Shown: piece after piece, positions 1 to 8,069 of the stretch
Numbering within the stretch: the stretch's first letter is position 1
Layout: the number at the start of each line of letters is the position of its first letter
Assembly: GCA_046290435.1 (NCBI GenBank)
Contig: JBKAGO010000008.1
Span: 1-47,541 of the forward strand
Length of the DNA stretch: 47,541 nucleotides
Direction: 5' to 3'
Source of the DNA: CAVQUE01 sp046290435
GTDB taxonomy: Bacteria > Actinomycetota > Acidimicrobiia > Acidimicrobiales > UBA8592
The notes under the pieces: model-generated
Seen by the model: only the letters and a program-made list of their open reading frames with translations
What the model was told of the DNA's origin: nothing
The model's database searches: none
Program-made: the position numbers and the translations under genes

Positions 1-1
1 G

Positions 2-55
2 CTCGAGTACTTCCTCGAACGGCGCATCCGTTCGACCTCCACCATGGGCGCCTGA
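2..55 (+). CDS. C-terminal tail of a gene cut by the window edge
   Basis: An open frame enters from the left edge and ends LEYFLERRIRSTSTMGA-stop at TGA 53-55. Only 17 residues are visible, so the product cannot be named. Codon choice is GC-rich like the neighbours, but an open frame of this length could also be chance. Confidence 0.3.
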   Translation, partial: LEYFLERRIRSTSTMGA

Positions 56-83
56 ACCTCGCCGGTCCGACCCCTGCGTCGCC

Positions 84-97
84 GGGTCATCGGACCC
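84..97. promoter_or_regulatory. GGG-N8-CCC palindrome upstream of the glycine-zipper gene
   Basis: The sequence gggtcATCGgaccc has 5-bp arms and a 4-nt spacer, is followed by TAG, and lies 35 nt before the likely ATG at 133. A very similar site (gggcaCTGAtgccc, also followed by TAG) lies before the thioredoxin gene at 1781. The geometry resembles the 14-bp core of DosR/DevR-type boxes. Operator function is inferred. Confidence 0.35.
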
Positions 98-132
98 TAG
101 TCGGGGTGGACCCGGCACAGCAGGGTCGGGGC

Positions 133-951
133 ATGGCGATGGAAACGATGACCGAGGCGTTGGCGAGGCTCGATGCGGCGGGCTTCGGTGACGACCTGGT
201 CGTCACCGGGTCCTCCCTGCGCCGTGGACGAGGGGGTGAGCCGTTGGACCCGTCCACGCTGCGGGCCGTCGAGATCGTGCGTTTCGAAGGAGCGTCGGAC
301 CCCGGGGACGAGGCGGTTGTGATCGCAGTGGCGAGTCGCGCCGGTGTGCCGCTGGGGACCCTGACGCTGCCGTACGGTCCGGGCGCGTCGGCGGACGAGG
401 CAGCCGTATTGAAGCACCTGCACCGAACCGTGGCCGATGCAGCCGAGGTGGCGGTTGCCCACGACGCGCACGAGCACATCGCCGCCGTGTTCGGCGATCG
501 GCGCAGCGCGGAGGCCGCGGTGGCCGACCTCCGCGAGATCGGACTGGGCAGCGAGCACCTCGGTGTCGCGGTCCACGGTCGTGAACACACCGTCTTCGAG
601 TACGACGACGATGCCGACCTGGAGCACGACCTCGAGACCAGCATCGGCGCCGGCGCGGTCCTCGGGTTCGTCGGGGGCATGGTGCTGTTCGCCGTCGCTG
701 TCCCCGGGATCGGCGTCCTGGGCGCAGGTGGCATCGCCGCGCTGGGAGGGGGATGCGTATTGGGAGGCGCCGTCGTGGGCGGGATGGCCGGCCTCGCCGC
801 CACCGCCGGCGAGTGGGACTCCCACCAGCGGCTGCGCGAAACGCACCTCGAGCCCCACGAAGTCCTCGTAGTGGCTTGTGCACACCACAACCCTCGACAA
901 CTTCGCGACACATACCTGCGCCACGGCGGCCGCCTCGTCGAGGTGAGCTGA
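133..951 (+). CDS. Two-domain protein: small PRPP-synthetase-like domain plus glycine-zipper stress domain
   Basis: About 272 residues. The N-terminal ~95 residues (TMTEALARLDAAGFGDDLVV, then a VEIVRFEGASDPGDEAVVI stretch) resemble a small stand-alone bacterial protein often mislabelled phosphoribosylpyrophosphate synthetase; no catalytic PRPP motifs are present. The C-terminal part has an alpha/beta segment (AAVFGDRRSAEAAVADLREI), a long Gly/Ala hydrophobic stretch around residues 170-225 of the glycine-zipper type seen in general-stress 17M/DUF1269-like proteins, and a second small basic domain ending VEVS. The stretch may insert in or associate with membrane. Start: GTG at 106 is possible, but ATG 133 or 139 (MAMETMT) fits the family start better. 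The next gene is a ZIP transporter 53 nt downstream on the same strand. The biochemical role is unknown. Confidence 0.7.
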   Translation: MAMETMTEALARLDAAGFGDDLVVTGSSLRRGRGGEPLDPSTLRAVEIVRFEGASDPGDEAVVIAVASRAGVPLGTLTLPYGPGASADEAAVLKHLHRTVADAAEVAVAHDAHEHIAAVFGDRRSAEAAVADLREIGLGSEHLGVAVHGREHTVFEYDDDADLEHDLETSIGAGAVLGFVGGMVLFAVAVPGIGVLGAGGIAALGGGCVLGGAVVGGMAGLAATAGEWDSHQRLRETHLEPHEVLVVACAHHNPRQLRDTYLRHGGRLVEVS

Positions 952-1004
952 AGCCACATCGGCGGCACCGGGGCTCCTGTGTCGGCCGTCGGTAGGAGTC
1001 GATC

Positions 1005-1739
1005 GTGACGACGCTCGGATGGATCATCGTGCTCGGGGTGGCGATGAGCGCCATCGCGATGGTGGGCAGCGTCACGCTGGTGCTGTCCGAGGATGCGCTC
1101 GAACGTGTCGTCCCGCCGTTGGTGGCCCTCGCCGCGGGATCGCTGCTCGGGGGAGCGTTCCTGCACATGATGCCCGAGGCGATCGACGAGCTGGGCAACG
1201 GCCGGGGCGTGTGGCTCTGGTTCCTCGGCGGTTTCACCGGGTTCTTCGTCCTGGAACAGTGTCTGCATTGGCACCACTGTCATCGCGGGATCTCGGCCCA
1301 CCGTCCAATGGGCCACCTCATCCTGGTCGCAGACGGGCTGCACAACTTCATCGGCGGCCTGTCGGTCGCCAGTGCGTTCTTCATCGACCACCGCGTCGGG
1401 TTGGTGACCTGGGCGGCGGCCGCGGCCCACGAGGTCCCCCAGGAGCTCGGCGACTTCGGCATCCTCGTCAAGAGCGGGTGGTCGCGGACCTCGGCGTTGG
1501 TGTTCAACGTCGTGTCCGGATCGACGTTCCTCGTCGGTGGCCTGGTGGCCTGGGCGATGGCGGGGCACATCGAGGTCGTTTACCTGGTGCCGTTCGCGGC
1601 GGGCAACTTCGTCTACATCGGTGCCGCTGACCTGATTCCGGAGCTGACGACGGACCCATCGGGGCACCAGAAGGCGCTGACGTTCATCGCCTTCCTGACC
1701 GGTGTGGCGATCCTCTGGCTCGTGGCGGTCGCCGCTTGA
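1005..1739 (+). CDS. ZIP family metal cation transporter
   Basis: 244 residues with about seven or eight hydrophobic segments. Hallmarks of ZIP transporters are clear: the TM4 motif HNFIGGLSVA (H113, N114) and the TM5 motif HEVPQELGDF (H142, E143, E147), which form the binuclear metal site; a His-rich cytoplasmic loop (HWHHCHRG, residues 88-94) lies between TM3 and TM4. ZIP proteins move zinc or other divalent cations across the inner membrane, usually inward; substrate cannot be told from sequence. GTG start at 1005 is supported by GGTAGGAG at 991-998. It sits between a stress-type protein and a thioredoxin. Confidence 0.9.
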   Translation: MTTLGWIIVLGVAMSAIAMVGSVTLVLSEDALERVVPPLVALAAGSLLGGAFLHMMPEAIDELGNGRGVWLWFLGGFTGFFVLEQCLHWHHCHRGISAHRPMGHLILVADGLHNFIGGLSVASAFFIDHRVGLVTWAAAAAHEVPQELGDFGILVKSGWSRTSALVFNVVSGSTFLVGGLVAWAMAGHIEVVYLVPFAAGNFVYIGAADLIPELTTDPSGHQKALTFIAFLTGVAILWLVAVAA

Positions 1740-1746
1740 ACCAAAC

Positions 1747-1759
1747 GGGGTCAGACCCC
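1747..1759. repeat. GGGGTC-A-GACCCC short palindrome
   Basis: A 13-nt perfect palindrome 8 nt after the ZIP stop codon. It could be a weak terminator, although there is no U-run. GGGGTC..GACCCC ends also cap the long inverted repeat at 24319-24410 in this window, so it may instead be a degenerate member of a dispersed palindromic (REP-like) family. Confidence 0.4.
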
Positions 1760-1780
1760 AGGCGTCGATGCATCCGGATA

Positions 1781-1794
1781 GGGCACTGATGCCC
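1781..1794. promoter_or_regulatory. GGG-N8-CCC palindrome upstream of the thioredoxin gene
   Basis: gggcaCTGAtgccc lies inside a longer inverted repeat TAGGGCA-CTGA-TGCCCTA (1779-1796), 72 nt before the thioredoxin ATG. It has the same arm and spacer geometry and the same 3' TAG as the site at 84-97. Probably a shared regulator site; a hairpin in the ZIP 3' end is the alternative. Confidence 0.35.
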
Positions 1795-1866
1795 TAGCGG
1801 GTGATGACCGCAGAAGCCGACCATTGTCGGTGCAGAAGCGCCCACGACGAGACCACGAGGTGGACC

Positions 1867-2349
1867 ATGGCAACCACACCGAGCCAACGAACCGGCGACG
1901 GCTCCGTCGTGCGGGATCTCGACCATCACGGCATCGTCGCCTGCGGTGTCTGTGGACGGAAGAACCGGGTACCGGTCGTGGCGAGCGGTCGGCCGCGCTG
2001 CGCCGAATGTCACGCCGATCTCCCCTGGGTGGTCGACGCCGGCGCGGCCACCTTCGATGCCGCCATCGCAGGACCGGGCGTGGTCCTGGTCGACTTCTGG
2101 GCACCGTGGTGCGGGCCGTGCCGGATGATCGCCCCCATCCTCGAGAACCTCGCGGCGCGCTACGCCGGCCGGCTCAAGGTCGTGAAGCTCGAGGTCGACA
2201 CCGCACCGACGCTGGCGGCGCGCCACGGCGCCCAGTCCATCCCGCTGCTGGTGGTCTTCGACGACGGCCGCGAGGTCGAGCGCGTCATCGGCGCACATCC
2301 CGAAGCGCACCTCGATGCGGTGGTGCAACGGGCACTGCGATCGAGCTGA
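1867..2349 (+). CDS. trxC: Thioredoxin 2-type protein with N-terminal zinc ribbon
   Basis: 160 residues from ATG 1867, preceded by GAGGTGG; an upstream in-frame GTG at 1801 would add 22 unconserved residues. Two CxxC pairs (C26/C29 in ACGVCG and C45/C48 in RCAECH) form the zinc-binding module typical of TrxC (thioredoxin 2). The thioredoxin fold follows with the active site WCGPC at 81-85 and the cis-Pro region QSIPLLVVF. It reduces protein disulfides in the cytoplasm, probably under oxidative stress. It reads toward the convergent lipoprotein gene. A GGG..CCC palindrome lies upstream. Confidence 0.92.
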   Translation: MATTPSQRTGDGSVVRDLDHHGIVACGVCGRKNRVPVVASGRPRCAECHADLPWVVDAGAATFDAAIAGPGVVLVDFWAPWCGPCRMIAPILENLAARYAGRLKVVKLEVDTAPTLAARHGAQSIPLLVVFDDGREVERVIGAHPEAHLDAVVQRALRSS

Positions 2350-2392
2350 CTGCCACCGCTGCGGGAGGAGTCGCCTCGGGACTCGACGTGCC

Positions 2393-3244
2393 TCAGGTGC
2401 CGAGGCGGGGCAGGCCGGGGCAGTCGAGCACGCCGTAGGCGGCGGCCTCGATTTCGGTCAGGCCGGCCTCGGAGACGGTCTCGACCTGTACCAACTCAGT
2501 GCCGGTCAGGGCGTAGGCGACACCGTCGACGCGCCATTGCGGCGAGCCGTCGGGGCCCTCGCCGTCGGGCAGGCCGATCCAGCCGGTGACGCCGTCGATG
2601 GCGCCGTCGCCGTCGTGGTCGGTGCAGGCCAGGCCGCTCGAGAGCATCGGGCGTGCACCCACCGGGAACGACAGCGAACCGCCTCCGACGGTCACCGGCG
2701 CCAGGGCGCACTCCACCCGCACGTGGATGGTCACGAGCTCGGCGCCGGGGGCGTCGCCGACCACGGTGAACAGCTCGGTCACGCCGTCGCCGTCGAGGTC
2801 GGTGGCGCCGAGGGGACCGATCGCGCCGGTGTCGGGGTCGGTGGCGAGGTCGACCTGCAGTGGGGCCTCGACGCTCTCGCCGTCGTCGGCCTCGATGCGG
2901 ATCCGCCACCGTCCGGCGTCGTTGCGGTGGACGCGGAGCACGCCGTCGGTCGATTCGTCGAGCGAGATCGCCACGGTGGCCCCGGTGTCGGCCCCTTCGG
3001 GAATCGGTGCAGCCGCACAGCCGTCCTCGGTAGCGATGGTGGTGCCCGTCATGCCGTCGGCGAGGTCCTCGATCGGATCGACCGTCGGTGTGGGCAGCCC
3101 GGTGTTCTCGAGCGTGGGCCCGGCGTCGGCGCACGCTGCTGTTGCCAGGAGGGAGGCCGCAGCGACGGCGATGCCGACGAGGGCGCCCCGCGCCCGGTGC
3201 GCACATGCAGCGGTGGTGGGTGGGCGTCGGCGGCGTCGGTGCAC
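2393..3244 (-). CDS. Secreted lipoprotein with DxDGDG calcium-type motifs
   Basis: 283 residues. The N-terminus has a basic stretch, a hydrophobic core and a lipobox-like TAAC at 35-38, so the protein is likely lipid-anchored on the outer face of the membrane. Two acidic motifs, DLDGDGVTE and DHDGDGAID, look like the calcium loops of FG-GAP/VCBS or thrombospondin-3 repeats, here in a domain of about 180 residues with regularly placed Cys. No enzyme motif is visible. GTG 3244 is the only good upstream start. It is divergent from glyS. Function unknown; export is the safest inference. Confidence 0.7.
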   Translation of the reverse strand: MHRRRRRPPTTAACAHRARGALVGIAVAAASLLATAACADAGPTLENTGLPTPTVDPIEDLADGMTGTTIATEDGCAAAPIPEGADTGATVAISLDESTDGVLRVHRNDAGRWRIRIEADDGESVEAPLQVDLATDPDTGAIGPLGATDLDGDGVTELFTVVGDAPGAELVTIHVRVECALAPVTVGGGSLSFPVGARPMLSSGLACTDHDGDGAIDGVTGWIGLPDGEGPDGSPQWRVDGVAYALTGTELVQVETVSEAGLTEIEAAAYGVLDCPGLPRLGT

Positions 3245-3320
3245 CGACCGAGCGTTGCAGAGTCGCGCCGCCGGACGGGTATCGAGCAGTAATCGGCGGC
3301 CGATGGCGGGTCGGCGCCGT

Positions 3321-3326
3321 TACCCT
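3321..3326 (+). promoter_or_regulatory. -10 box of a leaderless promoter for glyS
   Basis: TACCCT ends 8 nt before the glyS ATG at 3335, so transcription should begin at or next to the start codon. There is no purine-rich ribosome binding site. Confidence 0.55.
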
Positions 3327-3334
3327 TCGGGCCC

Positions 3335-4726
3335 ATGACCACCACCGATTCCGACGCCGCCGGCGACCTCGCGCCGGGCGCAGACGCCCCCGCCTCCGAC
3401 GAAGTGGTGCCGGGACGCGGCATCGACGACCTCATGGACAAGGTCGTCAACCTGAGTCGCCGTCGCGGCATCGTCTTCCAGTCGGCGGAGATCTACGGCG
3501 GTTTCCGCTCGACCTACGACTACGGCCCCGTCGGCGCGCTGCTGTTGCGCAACGTCAAGGACGCCTGGTGGCGCTCGATGGTGCAGCTGCGCCACGACGT
3601 GGTGGCCCTCGACGCGTCGATCCTGTCGCCGCCGGCGGTGTGGGAGGCCAGCGGCCACCTGCAGAATTTCACCGACCCTCTCGTCGACTGCCGCGAATGC
3701 AACGAACGTTTCCGTGAGGACCAGCTCGAGGACCCCTCGACCTGCCCCAACTGCGGCGCCACGAACTCCTTCACCGAGGCCCGCGCCTTCAACCTGATGT
3801 TCAAGACCCAGGCCGGCCCTGTCGAGGGCGCCGGCCACGACGTATACCTGCGGCCCGAGACCGCGCAGGGCATGTTCGTGAACTTCAAGAACGTGCTCGA
3901 CACCAGCCGCAAGAAGCCACCGTTCGGCATCGCGCAGATCGGCAAGAGCTTCCGCAACGAGATCACACCGGGCAACTTCGTGTTCCGCACCCGCGAGTTC
4001 GAGCAGATGGAGCTCGAGTTCTTCGTGCCGCCCGAAGAGGCGGGGGAGTGGTACGAGTACTGGTGCCGCGAGCGCCGTCAGTGGTACATCGACCTCGGCA
4101 TCCCCGAGGAGTCGCTGCGCCTGCGGGCCCACGACGCCGACGAGCTCAGCCACTACAGCTCCGGTACCGCCGACGTCGAGTTCGCGTTCCCGTGGGGCTG
4201 GGGCGAGCTCGAGGGCATCGCCAACCGCGGCGACTTCGACCTCGCCCAGCACGCCGAACATTCCGGCGAGCGGCTCACCTACTTCGATCCGGAGCGCAAC
4301 GAGCACTACGTGCCCCACGTCATCGAGCCCGCGGCAGGCGCCACCCGGTCGATGATGGCGTTCCTGCTGGCCGCCTACGACGAGGACGTCGTCAACGACG
4401 AGACCCGCACCGTGCTGCGGTTCCACCCCCGCCTGGCCCCGTACAAGGTGGCGGTGCTGCCGTTGTCGAAGAAGGACACGCTCACCCCGCTGGCCCACGA
4501 GGTCTTCGACTCGGTCAAGGTCCACTGGCAGGCCGACTACGACGAGACCCAGAACATCGGCAAGCGTTACCGCCGCCAGGACGAACTGGGCACGCCGTAC
4601 TGCGTCACGGTCGATTTCGACAGCCTGGAGGACCGCGCCGTCACCGTTCGCGACCGCGACACCATGGCCCAGGACCGGGTGTCGCTCGACCAGCTCGTCG
4701 GGTACCTCGCCGAACGGCTGGCATAA
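3335..4726 (+). CDS. glyS: Glycyl-tRNA synthetase, dimeric (single-chain) type
   Basis: 463 residues, the normal length for the bacterial alpha2 class II GlyRS. The core begins at residue ~27 (GIDDLMDKVVNLSRRRGIVF, then SAEIYGGFRSTYDYGPVG). A four-Cys zinc-like knuckle lies at C119, C122, C137 and C140. Motif 2 is FRNEITPGNFVFRTREFEQM at ~207-226; the ELEGIANRGDFDL segment and a C-terminal anticodon-binding domain follow (from ~370; RLAPYKVAVLPLSKKD). It charges tRNA-Gly with glycine using ATP. ATG 3335 follows a TACCCT box and is probably leaderless. It is followed 4 nt later by the PPDK-like gene, so the two are probably co-transcribed. Confidence 0.97.
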   Translation: MTTTDSDAAGDLAPGADAPASDEVVPGRGIDDLMDKVVNLSRRRGIVFQSAEIYGGFRSTYDYGPVGALLLRNVKDAWWRSMVQLRHDVVALDASILSPPAVWEASGHLQNFTDPLVDCRECNERFREDQLEDPSTCPNCGATNSFTEARAFNLMFKTQAGPVEGAGHDVYLRPETAQGMFVNFKNVLDTSRKKPPFGIAQIGKSFRNEITPGNFVFRTREFEQMELEFFVPPEEAGEWYEYWCRERRQWYIDLGIPEESLRLRAHDADELSHYSSGTADVEFAFPWGWGELEGIANRGDFDLAQHAEHSGERLTYFDPERNEHYVPHVIEPAAGATRSMMAFLLAAYDEDVVNDETRTVLRFHPRLAPYKVAVLPLSKKDTLTPLAHEVFDSVKVHWQADYDETQNIGKRYRRQDELGTPYCVTVDFDSLEDRAVTVRDRDTMAQDRVSLDQLVGYLAERLA

Positions 4727-4730
4727 GACC

Positions 4731-6236
4731 ATGTCGGCCCACCAACGCATCACCGCAGCCGTCGTGGCGACCCTCGCCGGCGAGCAGACCCGCGACGACG
4801 CCCTTCGTGCCATCAGCGAGGCCGACCTCGCCGAGGTGCTGCACGCCACCATCGGCGACCAGGCCGGCGAGTTGCTGTGCGCCGGGATCGCCGCCTCGCC
4901 GGGCGTCGCCGTCGGCAAGATCTGTCTCAGCGTCGACGCCGTGTTGTCGGTCGTCGATGCCGGCGACGAGGCCGTGCTGGTCGCCTCCGAGACCGGTCCC
5001 GAGGACGAGCCCGGCATGCGGTGGTCGACCGGCATCGTCACGGCCCGGGGTGGCCTGGCCAGCCACGCAGCGATCTTCGCCCGGGGCATGGGCCTTCCCG
5101 CGGTGTGCGGCGCCGAGGGTCTGCGCATCGACGGCGATCACGTGGTGGTCGGCGATGTCCGCATCGCCGAGGGCGAGGTCGTCACCGTCGACGGCAGCAC
5201 CGGCCAGGTGTTCGTCGGCGAGATCCTCGTCGACCACCAAGAGCCCCCCGACGAGCTCGAGGTCCTGCTGACCTGGGCCGACGAGGTCCGTGCCGGGCGG
5301 GTCGGTGTGCGCGCCAACGCCGACACCGGCGAGGACGCCGCAATGGCCCGCCGCCTGGGCGCCGAGGGCATCGGGCTGTGCCGCACCGAGCACATGTTCC
5401 TGGGCACCCGCCTGCCGGTGGTACGCCGGGTGCTGCTGGCCACCGATGACGACGAGCGCGATGCCGCGCTGGCGGACCTGTTGGCGGTGCAGCGCAGCGA
5501 CTTCGTCGAGGTGCTCGAGGCCATGGACGGCCTGCCCGTCACGGTGCGGCTGCTCGATGCGCCGCTGCACGAGTTCCTCGAGGACTCCCACGAGCAGAAC
5601 CCCATGCTCGGCCTGCGCGGCGTCCGCCTGGCCCTGGCCATCGAGGGCCTGTACCGCACCCAGTCCCGCGCGCTGCTCGAGGCCGCTGCCCTGCGCCGCA
5701 CCGCGGGCGGCAACCCGATCATCGAGATCATGGTGCCGCTGGTGGCGCTCACCGCCGAGCTGGCCACGGTCCGTCCCTGGATCGACGCCGAGATCGAGGC
5801 CGCGGGCGATGCCGGCACGGTCAAGGTGGGCACCATGATCGAGACACCACGGGCCGCGTTGCGGGCCGGCGGACTTGCGCCGTATGCCGATTTCATGAGC
5901 TTCGGCACCAACGACCTCACCCAGATGACGTTCGGGTTCAGCCGCGACGACGTCGAGAGCAGCGTCATCGGCGAGTACCTCAAGCGTGGCCTCCTGCAGC
6001 GCAGCCCCTTCGAGGCCCTCGACACCGGTGGGGTGGGCGAGCTCATCTCGCTGGCCGTCGAACGGGCCCGCGCGGTCGATCCCGACATGAAGATCGGCAT
6101 CTGCGGCGAACACGGCGGCGACCCTCGCTCGATCGCCTTCGTCGTCGATGCCGGCATCGACTACGTCAGCTGTTCGGGACCACGGGTCCCGGTCGCCAGG
6201 CTTGCCGCCGCCCACGCGCTTCTGGGCGCTGGCTGA
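4731..6236 (+). CDS. Stand-alone C-terminal half of pyruvate phosphate dikinase (PEP-binding protein)
   Basis: 501 residues that match only the second half of PPDK (~870-900 aa). In order: a piece of linker (DDALRAISEADLAEVLHATI), the swivelling phosphohistidine domain with ARGGLASHAAIFARGMGLP (His ~112), and the PEP/pyruvate TIM barrel with GIGLCRTEHMF, NPMLGLRGVRL, EIMVPLV, GTMIETPRAAL, SFGTNDLTQMTFGFSRDD and the catalytic Cys in GICGEHGGDP (~458), ending DYVSCSGPRVPVARLAAAHA. The ATP-grasp domain that phosphorylates the His from ATP is absent, and the preceding gene is glyS, so this is not a split pair inside the window. All visible swivel and barrel motifs are intact, so it could exchange phosphate between PEP and its own His. 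What supplies or receives the phosphate is unknown. It starts 4 nt after glyS. Confidence 0.88.
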   Translation: MSAHQRITAAVVATLAGEQTRDDALRAISEADLAEVLHATIGDQAGELLCAGIAASPGVAVGKICLSVDAVLSVVDAGDEAVLVASETGPEDEPGMRWSTGIVTARGGLASHAAIFARGMGLPAVCGAEGLRIDGDHVVVGDVRIAEGEVVTVDGSTGQVFVGEILVDHQEPPDELEVLLTWADEVRAGRVGVRANADTGEDAAMARRLGAEGIGLCRTEHMFLGTRLPVVRRVLLATDDDERDAALADLLAVQRSDFVEVLEAMDGLPVTVRLLDAPLHEFLEDSHEQNPMLGLRGVRLALAIEGLYRTQSRALLEAAALRRTAGGNPIIEIMVPLVALTAELATVRPWIDAEIEAAGDAGTVKVGTMIETPRAALRAGGLAPYADFMSFGTNDLTQMTFGFSRDDVESSVIGEYLKRGLLQRSPFEALDTGGVGELISLAVERARAVDPDMKIGICGEHGGDPRSIAFVVDAGIDYVSCSGPRVPVARLAAAHALLGAG

Positions 6237-6263
6237 CGCCACGCTGGTACCGTCGCGGAGACC

Positions 6264-8069
6264 ATGGGGATCGCCGACGACGACATCGCGAAGGTGCGCG
6301 CTGCGACCGACATCGTCGCGGTCATCTCCGAGCACCTGCAGCTGCGCCGCGTCGGCCAGCGCTGGACCGGGTTGTGCCCGTTCCACAACGAGAAGAGCCC
6401 GTCGTTCTCGGTCAACCAGCAGTTGGGTTTCTATCACTGCTTCGGATGTCAGCGAAGCGGCGACGCCATCACGTTCGTGCGCGAGATCGAGGGCCTCGAC
6501 TTCGTGGGTGCCGTCGAACGCCTGGCCGGCAAGGCCGGCGTCACTCTCACCTACACCAGCGCCGACGAGGGTAAGCACCGGCGTCGCCGGGCCCAGCTGG
6601 TCGACGCCGTGGCCGCGGCTGTCGAGTGGTACCACCGGCGCCTCCTCGAGGCCCCCGATGCCGGGGCCGCGCGGGCGTACCTGCGCTCGCGGGGCATCAG
6701 CGGCGACGAGGTCCGGACCTACAAGGTCGGATGGGCGCCCGACGACTGGGACCTGTTGACCCGCGAGATGCGCACCCGCAAGGTCCCCGACCGGGTCCTG
6801 GCGGAGTCGGGCCTGGCGTTCACCAACAAGGCAAACCGCCTCCAGGACACGTTCCGGGCCCGGATCCTGTTCCCCATCTACGACGTCAACAACGATCCGG
6901 TGGGGTTCGGGGGCCGCAAGCTGCCCGAGGCCGACGGGCCGAAGTACAAGAACTCCTCGGAGTCGTCCATCTACGCGAAGAGCCGGCTGCTCTACGGCCT
7001 CAACTGGGCCAAGGAGCACGTCGTGCGCGCTGATGAGGTGGTGGTCTGCGAGGGCTACACCGATGTCATGGGCTATGCGAAGGCCGGTGTGCCCCGTGCG
7101 GTCGCCACGTGCGGTACGGCCCTGACCGAGGAGCACGTCAAGATCCTCAAGCGGTTCGCGTCGCGGATCGTGTTGAGCTTCGATGCCGACGCTGCGGGGC
7201 AGGCCGCGGCCGACAAGTTCTACGAGTGGGAGAAGCGCTACGACATCGACGTCCGTGTCGCGGCCCTGCCGCCCGGCGTCGACCCCGGCGACCTGGCCCA
7301 ACGAGATCCCGAGGCGTTGGCCGCAGCGGTCGAGGAAGCACAGCCGTTTCTCGGGTTCCGGGTGGCCCGGGTGCTCGAGGCGGCCGACCTGGCGACGGTC
7401 GAGGGCAGGGCCCGCGCCGCCGAGGCGGCGACGGCGCTCGTGGCCGCGCACCCCAGCGAGCTCGTCCGCGACCAGTACCTGATGCAGATCGCCGGCCGCT
7501 GCGGCGTCGAGGTGGCCCGGCTGCGCACGATGGGCAACCGATCGGGACGCCGGAGCGAGGCCCCGTCGGCCGAACCCGTGCGCACGCCCACGATGGACTC
7601 GGTCGAGATGCAGGTCCTGCGGGTGGCGGTGCACCGGCCCGACCTGGTGCCCGGCTTCGTCGACACCCGACTGCTGGCCGACCCCGTCAACCAGCGCGTG
7701 TTCGAGACGCTGCTGGTCGCGACGTCGATGCCCGACGCGCTCGACGCGTTGCACGACACGGGCGACGACATCGCACATCGGCGCCTCGCCGAGATCATGG
7801 CGCTACCCCCCGACGACGGCGAGCTCGACGGGCCGGTCGCACGCCGTCTCGCCGGCCAGCTGGTGCACGAGGCCGGGATGCGCCGGGTCCGCGAGCTGGG
7901 CGAGCAAGCCCGACGCACCGACGACCCGGCCCTCGGGCCCGAGCTCGCGGCGCTGAAGCTCGCCCTCGATGGCCTGCGTGAGGCCAGCTGGGAGATGCCC
8001 GCCGACGGGGCCCTGGCTGCGTGGCTCGAGTCGTCTGGGCCGGTCGGCGCCACCCCGGAGGCGTCGTGA
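6264..8069 (+). CDS. dnaG: DNA primase DnaG
   Basis: 601 residues. The CHC2 zinc finger is at C38, H41, C59 and C62 (CPFHNEKSPSF, then FYHCFGCQRSGD). The DnaG catalytic core follows, with toprim motifs VVVCEGYTDVMGYAKAG (~258) and SFDADAAGQAA, then a DnaB-interacting C-terminal region. It makes RNA primers for replication. A TACCGT box at 6248-6253 lies 10 nt before ATG 6264 and GCGGAG may serve as ribosome site. Its stop overlaps the GTG start of the sigma factor gene by GTGA, the classic dnaG-rpoD coupling. Confidence 0.97.
   Translation: MGIADDDIAKVRAATDIVAVISEHLQLRRVGQRWTGLCPFHNEKSPSFSVNQQLGFYHCFGCQRSGDAITFVREIEGLDFVGAVERLAGKAGVTLTYTSADEGKHRRRRAQLVDAVAAAVEWYHRRLLEAPDAGAARAYLRSRGISGDEVRTYKVGWAPDDWDLLTREMRTRKVPDRVLAESGLAFTNKANRLQDTFRARILFPIYDVNNDPVGFGGRKLPEADGPKYKNSSESSIYAKSRLLYGLNWAKEHVVRADEVVVCEGYTDVMGYAKAGVPRAVATCGTALTEEHVKILKRFASRIVLSFDADAAGQAAADKFYEWEKRYDIDVRVAALPPGVDPGDLAQRDPEALAAAVEEAQPFLGFRVARVLEAADLATVEGRARAAEAATALVAAHPSELVRDQYLMQIAGRCGVEVARLRTMGNRSGRRSEAPSAEPVRTPTMDSVEMQVLRVAVHRPDLVPGFVDTRLLADPVNQRVFETLLVATSMPDALDALHDTGDDIAHRRLAEIMALPPDDGELDGPVARRLAGQLVHEAGMRRVRELGEQARRTDDPALGPELAALKLALDGLREASWEMPADGALAAWLESSGPVGATPEAS

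Noticed and set aside
4641..7778. Very long open frame on the minus strand opposite the PPDK-like gene and dnaG
   Set aside because: It is an antisense shadow of GC-rich coding sequence; the plus-strand proteins have full family motifs, and the minus product is low-complexity with no recognised domain.
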